Assembly (NCBI GenBank): GCA_003649515.1
Contig: QMSC01000080.1
Location: 1 to 6,196 of the forward strand
Direction of reading: 5' to 3'
DNA length: 6,196 nucleotides
Source of the DNA: Thermoprotei archaeon
GTDB lineage: Archaea; Thermoproteota; Thermoprotei; Thermofilales; B20-G17
Positions 1-3,778 of the stretch are shown here, piece by piece (the first letter of the stretch is position 1; each line of letters starts with the position of its first letter). The notes below the pieces were generated by a model, which saw only the letters and a program-made list of their open reading frames with translations, did not search any database and was not told the origin of the DNA. Both the position numbers and the translations under genes were made by a program.

Positions 1-1
1 G

Positions 2-754
2 TCCCCTAACGGGGCTTTAAAAGCCCTCAAGCGAGCTAGACAAGAAGGACTTATAGACCATATTGGCATTACAATTCACAGAGACATAGATGTTATGAGG
101 ATGGCCATAGAGAGCGGCGAGTTCGAAACTATAATGTTAGCCTATAATCCGCTCGATCCAGAAGGCGTCGAACGTGAGGGCATTCTCAAACTTGCTAAGG
201 AGTACGGGATAGGTGTCATAATTATGAAGCCCCTTTCTGGAGGCCAGCTAGTGCTACATGAGACAGAGATGGGCAGAGTCGGTAACGACCCCTTAGTGAG
301 GTACTGCTTAAGGTACATCCTCTCTAAGGACACAGTGGACACGGTCATTCCAGGCATGAGAAGAATGGAAGAACTTGAGGAAAATGTACTAGTGGCCGAT
401 ATGCCACCTTTAACGGATAAGGAAAAAGAAGAACTTTTCCGACTTATAGGCTCCCTCGGAAAATCGTTCAGATACGGACAAATGTGCTTAAGGTGCGAAT
501 ACTGCCTTCCATGCCCTCAAGGGATCAGAATACCGGACGTTTTCAGGGCTTACGACATGTACGTAGGCTATCCTGATGAAGTTAAGCATTTAGCGTTAAG
601 ACTTTACGAAGCGCTTGAAGTGAAGCCAGAAGCGTGCATAAAATGTGGCACGTGCATGAAGCGCTGCCCTGCCGGAATAAATATACCCGAAAAACTCAGA
701 GAAGTTGCGGAAGTATTAGAGAAAGCCATACAACAAGAAAAGTCGCTATCTTAG
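2..754 (+). CDS. Aldo/keto reductase with two C-terminal 4Fe-4S-type cysteine clusters (5' partial)
   Basis: The reading frame is open from base 2, so the gene enters from the left edge and only its last 250 residues are seen. The ATG at 95 is internal and is not the start. The first part (GLIDHIGITIH, then a stretch ending IGVIIMKPLSGGQL) matches the second half of the aldo/keto reductase TIM barrel. The remainder is a helical ferredoxin-like tail. It has CxxCxxCxxCP at bases 485-514 and CxxCxxCxxxCP at 635-667, each followed by a G-I-x-IP motif. This is the layout of the 'predicted oxidoreductase of the aldo/keto reductase family' with Fe-S clusters, a cytoplasmic group usually about 370-380 residues long, so roughly a third is missing. 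The catalytic Asp/Tyr/Lys/His residues would lie upstream of the window and cannot be checked. The physiological substrate and electron partner are unknown. A 99-base gap and a separate TATA-like box divide it from the next gene. Confidence is high for the family and low for any specific role. Confidence 0.93.
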   Translation, partial: SPNGALKALKRARQEGLIDHIGITIHRDIDVMRMAIESGEFETIMLAYNPLDPEGVEREGILKLAKEYGIGVIIMKPLSGGQLVLHETEMGRVGNDPLVRYCLRYILSKDTVDTVIPGMRRMEELEENVLVADMPPLTDKEKEELFRLIGSLGKSFRYGQMCLRCEYCLPCPQGIRIPDVFRAYDMYVGYPDEVKHLALRLYEALEVKPEACIKCGTCMKRCPAGINIPEKLREVAEVLEKAIQQEKSLS

Positions 755-817
755 CCTTTGGTCGCTCATCCCCACGCTCTAAAGGGCTATAGTTGAAGGA
801 AGACTCTCAGTAATTCA

Positions 818-849
818 TTTTAATATACTGACTGAAATAGTTTTGGGAG
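818..849 (+). promoter_or_regulatory. TATA-like box and GGGAG ribosome site of the PIG-L-type gene
   Basis: An AT-only stretch, TTTTAATATA (818-827), lies about 30 bases before the ATG at 854. This is where an archaeal TATA box would drive a very short leader, with a predicted transcript start near 848-850. GGGAG (845-849) sits 4 bases before the ATG and could serve as a ribosome site, but only if transcription starts a little upstream. The box suggests that this gene is transcribed independently of the aldo/keto reductase gene. This is a call by eye with no experimental support. Confidence 0.5.
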
Positions 850-853
850 AAAG

Positions 854-1516
854 ATGCATATACTCGTGTTTGGTGCCCATCCGGATGATCCTGATTCTGG
901 AGCTGGAGGGTTAATAGCGCTGCTAACCGAAGCTGGTCACAGGGTTACAGCGGTTTCGTTTACCAAAGGGGAGCTTACAGGTAGAATGAGCAGCATAGAG
1001 GAAAACGCGAAAGTGAACGTCGAAGAGGCAATAAAGGCCTTTAAACTTCTAGGAGCCAGTGTTATTTTCCTCGACTTTAAAGATGGCGGAGTTTGGGTAA
1101 CAGAAGAAACAGTAATTAAGGTTAAGAGCTTGTTGGAGAGGCTTAAGCCGGACATCGTTTTAACTCACTGGCCCGTAGATTCCCATTCGGATCATAGGGC
1201 TGTGGGGATTGCAACCATAGGTGCCGTTAGGAGAATTCGCACGGATCCTAAACCCATGCTTTACTTCTATGAGGTTATGACTGGCATGCAGACTCATTGT
1301 TTCATTCCTGAGATTTACGTGAATGTGACAGAAAAAGCCGAGCTTAAAAGGAAAGCATGCTATCTTCATGAAAACTGTTTCCCTGAGAAATGGTATCCTG
1401 TGCACGAAAAAATGATGGAGTTCAGAGGGTTAGAGATGGGAGCTAAGTACGCGGAGGCTTTCATTTCATTTAAAAAAGACTACGCACATTGTCTAAAGAA
1501 AATATTAGATCACTGA
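854..1516 (+). CDS. PIG-L/LmbE-family zinc-dependent de-N-acetylase
   Basis: This complete 220-residue protein has the usual length for the family. It opens with MHILVFGAHPDDPDSGAGG, the hallmark AHPDD motif directly after the first strand. By analogy with MshB, His9 and Asp12 would bind zinc and Asp11 would be the general base. A second motif, HSDH (residues 111-114, after THWPVDS), supplies the other zinc histidine and the loop typical of the family. The C-terminal part has the common features YVNVTEKAELKRKA and RGLEMGAKYAEAF. Relatives hydrolyse the N-acetyl group of GlcNAc in GlcNAc-phosphatidylinositol, mycothiol or bacillithiol precursors, chitobiose or antibiotic intermediates. The sequence alone does not fix which substrate applies here. 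No signal peptide or membrane segment is seen, so it is probably cytoplasmic. The ATG at 854 is chosen because the first strand and AHPDD follow at the standard distance. The next downstream gene is a sulfatase-fold protein on the same strand, so glycan or glycolipid processing is plausible but inferred. Confidence 0.93.
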   Translation: MHILVFGAHPDDPDSGAGGLIALLTEAGHRVTAVSFTKGELTGRMSSIEENAKVNVEEAIKAFKLLGASVIFLDFKDGGVWVTEETVIKVKSLLERLKPDIVLTHWPVDSHSDHRAVGIATIGAVRRIRTDPKPMLYFYEVMTGMQTHCFIPEIYVNVTEKAELKRKACYLHENCFPEKWYPVHEKMMEFRGLEMGAKYAEAFISFKKDYAHCLKKILDH

Positions 1517-1534
1517 ACGATAAGTGTAGGTGAT

Positions 1535-1627
1535 ATGCCTAAGCTCCATCATTACCCCGAACCTCCAAGAAGCCCTCTTAAAGACCACTTTCATAAGGTA
1601 TTAGACCAATTCTCGTCGACCAGTTGA
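1535..1627 (+). other. Doubtful 30-codon ORF or gene fragment
   Basis: A short ATG-to-TGA frame starts 18 bases after the deacetylase stop, in the same reading frame as that gene. It encodes a peptide beginning MPKLHHYPEPPRSPLKD, rich in His and Pro. AGGTGAT lies directly against the ATG, which is too close for normal Shine-Dalgarno spacing. No family is recognised. It could be a tiny real gene, the remains of a longer gene, or chance. Only the absence of stops over this length and the SD-like bases support it. Confidence 0.18.
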
Positions 1628-1639
1628 ACATCATGCTCG

Positions 1640-1649
1640 TATAATATAT
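1640..1649 (+). promoter_or_regulatory. TATA-like box of the sulfatase-fold gene
   Basis: TATAATATAT at 1640-1649 lies about 37 bases before the ATG at 1682, predicting a transcript start near 1670 and a leader of about 12 bases. GTGAT at 1675-1679 could pair with the 3' end of 16S rRNA just ahead of the start codon, although the spacing is short. The box indicates separate transcription from the deacetylase gene, whose stop lies 165 bases upstream. Confidence 0.5.
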
Positions 1650-1681
1650 TACTTGAAAATCCTATTTATGACTGTGATACC

Positions 1682-3079
1682 ATGAAAAATAAGCCCAACA
1701 TTATACTCATAATAATGGACGTTCAAAGGGCCTCTAATATCCATTGTTACGGGTATGAGAAGCAAACAACACCGAATATAGACAGAATAGCTAAAGAGGG
1801 GACAATTTTCCTAAAGTGTATCTCACCGGCCGTGTGGACTCTCCCCTCACATGCGTCTATATTTACTGGGAGGTACGTTTATAGTCACGGTGTCGGAGCA
1901 AGCTATAACTATAAACCCGTTGAAAAGTACACTCTTGCCGAGATTTTAAGCGCCGCTGGTTATAAAACAGTAGGCTTTTGTTCTAAGGGCCATTGGTGGG
2001 CTAGGTATGGAATAAGAGACGACAGGGGATTTGAGGAGTTTTACGGAGTAACCTTTTCCTCGGAGAGTGAGTGGATTGAAGTTGGCTCCAGTAAAATAAT
2101 AGGCTTGGTTAAAAACTGGATTGAGAAACACCGTCACGAAGAGCCCTTTTTCATTTTCATTAACTGCCTTGAACCTCACCTACCCTACATACCGCCCGAG
2201 GAGTACATAAGGAGATTCCTAGGGAACATGAGCCTCGAGGAAGTGAAAGAGCTGCAACCTAACGTATGGAAAGTGAGAATGGGACTTGAAAAGATATCTA
2301 AGGAGAGGTGGGAGAAGCTCAGAGCTCTCTACGACGGGGAAACCGCTTGCCTAGATAATAGGCTCAACGACCTGTTCGTATACCTTGAAGAAAGCAATCT
2401 CATGGACAGGACCTTATTAGTAATAACGAGCGATCACGGTGATGAACAGGGGGAACATTATCCCCCGCACATAGCTCATCAACTACACCTATATCAGCCA
2501 GGCATTCACGTGCCCTTAATAGTCAGGTACCCAGACCTTTTCCCCCAAGGAGAGAAAGTCAACGAGCTAGTCCAAACGCTAGATATATTTCCAACAATAC
2601 TGGATGTGCTCTCCATAAATAATGTTGATGTTTGGAGACAAAATCAAGGAATAAGCCTTCTTCAAATCGTTAATGGTAAAAGGAAAAGGCTTTTTGCTCT
2701 TTCAGAGCACCAAAAACCGCTACTATCCTTTGAAAGGATGTTGAGAATAGACCCCAGCTACGATTTTAGAATGTGGAATAGATGGGTCAAAGCCCTGATA
2801 ATCGGCGATTACAAGTACATATGGTCCTCTAACGGTGACGACGAACTATATAATCTTAAAGAAGACCCCATCGAGCAGAATAACTTAGCGCACGAGGAGA
2901 GAGACAGGGTTAATGAGATGAAGAGCAAATTATACCGGATACTAGGCTCTCTAGAGCGTAGAGATCTAGGGGATTTAGTACAAGGCCTAGAGGACAACGT
3001 TAGAGCATTGGAAAAACTTGGCTACCTAAGAAAGGGAGGTTTTGAAAAGGGGACTATAATGGAAGGCTTGACGCCGTAA
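1682..3079 (+). CDS. Sulfatase-fold hydrolase or transferase (alkaline phosphatase superfamily) with Thr at the nucleophile position
   Basis: This complete 465-residue protein has the classic sulfatase-family order. It starts with the strand KPNIILIIMD (metal ligand Asp13), followed by CYGYEKQTTPNIDRIAKEG. The nucleophile loop is WTLPSHASIFTGR (residues 52-64), and EPHLPY has His165. The second metal motif is TSDHGDEQGEH (Asp251, His252, His259). QTLDIFPTILDVL (residues 299-310) and the C-terminal LYNLKEDPIEQNNL follow. True sulfatases need Cys or Ser in C/S-x-P-S-R, converted to formylglycine. Here the aligned residue is Thr53 (TLPSH), so formylglycine cannot form there. Thr nucleophiles are used by phosphotransferases of the same superfamily, such as lipoteichoic acid synthase and phosphoethanolamine transferases. 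Thr-type 'sulfatases' ending PSHAS are common in archaea and bacteria with unproven substrates. No signal peptide or membrane helix is seen, so it is probably cytoplasmic. It has its own promoter. The family is certain, but sulfate-ester hydrolysis is doubtful and a phosphoester substrate is possible. Confidence 0.9.
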   Translation: MKNKPNIILIIMDVQRASNIHCYGYEKQTTPNIDRIAKEGTIFLKCISPAVWTLPSHASIFTGRYVYSHGVGASYNYKPVEKYTLAEILSAAGYKTVGFCSKGHWWARYGIRDDRGFEEFYGVTFSSESEWIEVGSSKIIGLVKNWIEKHRHEEPFFIFINCLEPHLPYIPPEEYIRRFLGNMSLEEVKELQPNVWKVRMGLEKISKERWEKLRALYDGETACLDNRLNDLFVYLEESNLMDRTLLVITSDHGDEQGEHYPPHIAHQLHLYQPGIHVPLIVRYPDLFPQGEKVNELVQTLDIFPTILDVLSINNVDVWRQNQGISLLQIVNGKRKRLFALSEHQKPLLSFERMLRIDPSYDFRMWNRWVKALIIGDYKYIWSSNGDDELYNLKEDPIEQNNLAHEERDRVNEMKSKLYRILGSLERRDLGDLVQGLEDNVRALEKLGYLRKGGFEKGTIMEGLTP

Positions 3080-3178
3080 TCGATAGGACTTAGAGAAAAC
3101 CTGCAATGCGTTAGGCACACCATTAAGAATGAAAATTTAGCTGTAAAGCGATATTACAACGCTTGAAAGCAAAAATGT

Positions 3179-3364
3179 ATGTTGGTGAAAAACATAAAAG
3201 GAAAGTAGAAGGGCCTAATTATAGCAGTACTCAATAGGTTAACGAAAGTGCTAGGCTAGCACTTAAAGTACTCTTAAGGGAAATGGATAGGAGAAAATAA
3301 CGGAATACCCTTAGAAGAATCCATAAAAATGCTGAAATCACTTAAAAGAGTAGCAATAATATAG
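3179..3364 (+). pseudogene. Possible decayed coding frame (unidentified)
   Basis: One frame reads as protein-like text interrupted by three stops (3206, 3257 and 3275). It begins MLVKNIKGK, continues after the first stop with KGLIIAVLNRLTKVLG, and ends after the third with WIGENNGIPLEESIKMLK before a final TAG at 3362. The last segment looks like an amphipathic helical tail of a real protein. A neighbouring frame (NESARLALKVLLREMDRRK) is also protein-like over the middle part, as expected if frameshifts have occurred. It could be the remnant of a lost gene or a transposase tail, but no family can be named, and short protein-like stretches occur by chance in AT-rich DNA. Confidence 0.2.
3246..3264. 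repeat. Perfect 8-bp inverted repeat with a 3-base loop
   Basis: AAGTGCTA (3246-3253) and TAGCACTT (3257-3264) are exact reverse complements around the loop GGC. The transcript of either strand could form a tight hairpin. It lies between the convergent sulfatase-fold and membrane-protein genes. No T-run follows directly on the plus strand, so it is not a classical intrinsic terminator. It may be a transcript-end or processing hairpin, or a protein-binding palindrome. Confidence 0.6.
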
Positions 3365-3365
3365 G

Positions 3366-3376
3366 AATAAAATAAA
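3366..3376 (-). terminator. T-rich putative terminator after the small membrane-protein gene
   Basis: On the minus strand the sequence just past the TGA (3379-3381) reads TTTATTTTATT, and a T5 run follows about 40 bases on (3325-3329). Archaeal RNA polymerase commonly terminates at such T-rich tracts without a hairpin. The placement right after the stop fits, but AT-rich spacers produce such tracts by chance. Confidence 0.35.
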
Positions 3377-3378
3377 CT

Positions 3379-3693
3379 TCACCCTATTTTTCTCCTAAGC
3401 TCACCGTAAACGTTAGCATAGTATTTAAAGACTCCAAGGACAAGAATTATAACTATGAGCAACGTTGGGATAACCACTAGAAGGGCAGTCTCATTTTGTC
3501 CTAAGAGTAGTAGGCCAGAGCCCACAAGCGTCGTAACCGATGTTATGTGAAGAAATACTAAAGAAACCGCTAAGGATACGTATAGGTGTATGTGAAAGAG
3601 CTTGTTAATGAACTCCCCTCTCTCCCTAGGCGTGAGCTTATCCTTATGAAGAAGCATGGCAAACGCTGGCAATGAGCTTACAAAGGGCACCAT
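3379..3693 (-). CDS. Small unrecognised membrane protein
   Basis: This 104-residue protein begins MVPFVSSLPAFAMLLHKDKL. A charged segment at about 16-31 (HKDKLTPRERGEFINK) is followed by two long hydrophobic stretches at about 34-64 and 68-89, with a GQNE turn between them. It ends in a basic tail (GELRRKIG). This suggests a small integral membrane protein with two, possibly three, membrane segments, the first 15 residues being a weak hydrophobic start. The gene looks real because AAGGAG (minus strand, bases 3699-3704) sits 5 bases before the ATG, a TATA-like box lies at a suitable distance, and the composition is that of a membrane protein rather than a frame shadow. It is divergent from the M28-like gene and convergent with the sulfatase-fold gene. 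No family was recognised and no function is proposed. Confidence 0.75.
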   Translation of the reverse strand: MVPFVSSLPAFAMLLHKDKLTPRERGEFINKLFHIHLYVSLAVSLVFLHITSVTTLVGSGLLLLGQNETALLVVIPTLLIVIILVLGVFKYYANVYGELRRKIG

Positions 3694-3698
3694 ACACT

Positions 3699-3730
3699 CT
3701 CCTTACTGTAGCAGCATTAAATATTATTTT
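3699..3730 (-). promoter_or_regulatory. TATA-like box and AAGGAG ribosome site of the small membrane-protein gene
   Basis: Read on the minus strand, AAATAATATTTAAT (3717-3730) is a TATA-like element about 25-37 bases ahead of the ATG at 3693. AAGGAG (3699-3704) lies 5 bases before the start, a good archaeal Shine-Dalgarno site that supports this start codon. Confidence 0.55.
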
Positions 3731-3742
3731 AAGGAATTCCTA

Positions 3743-3767
3743 AAAAGTATAATGATGAAAAGTATAA
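3743..3767 (+). promoter_or_regulatory. 10-bp direct repeat AAAAGTATAA in the M28-like gene promoter
   Basis: AAAAGTATAA occurs at 3743-3752 and again at 3758-3767, a 15-base step. Each copy contains a TATA-like core (GTATAA). The first copy is about 30 bases ahead of the GTG at 3779 and would give an almost leaderless transcript. The second is too close for that start unless translation begins downstream at TTG 3797 or GTG 3806. The pair may therefore be one TATA box plus a regulator-binding copy, or two alternative promoters. The region is shared with the divergent membrane-protein promoter, so a bound protein could affect both genes. Confidence 0.45.
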
Positions 3768-3778
3768 AGGAAGAATAG

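Larger units (their letters stand above)
3080..3378. other. Intergenic stretch between convergent genes, about 300 bases
   Basis: No intact gene is seen on either strand. The stretch is AT-rich and full of stops in all frames. It contains a perfect 8-base-pair hairpin (3246-3264), a possible decayed coding frame (3179-3364), and T-rich sequence on the minus strand near 3366-3376 that may end the small membrane-protein transcript. No clear T-run terminator for the sulfatase-fold gene follows its stop at 3079. No tRNA-like cloverleaf or CRISPR-like repeat was recognised. Confidence 0.6.

Noticed and set aside
95..97. ATG as the start of the aldo/keto reductase
   Set aside because: The frame is open upstream to the window edge and the upstream residues (GLIDHIGITIH) are conserved barrel sequence, so the ATG is internal.
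142..357. Minus-strand ORFs inside the aldo/keto reductase, deacetylase and sulfatase-fold genes (142-357, 937-1155, 1160-1405, 1946-2179, 2809-2997)
   Set aside because: All lie opposite genes with clear family motifs, and none has recognisable protein features or its own promoter and ribosome site.
3080..3378. tRNA or other structured RNA in the spacer
   Set aside because: Apart from one 8-bp hairpin, no cloverleaf arms, GTTCRA-like loop or GC-rich structured block was seen in this AT-rich stretch.
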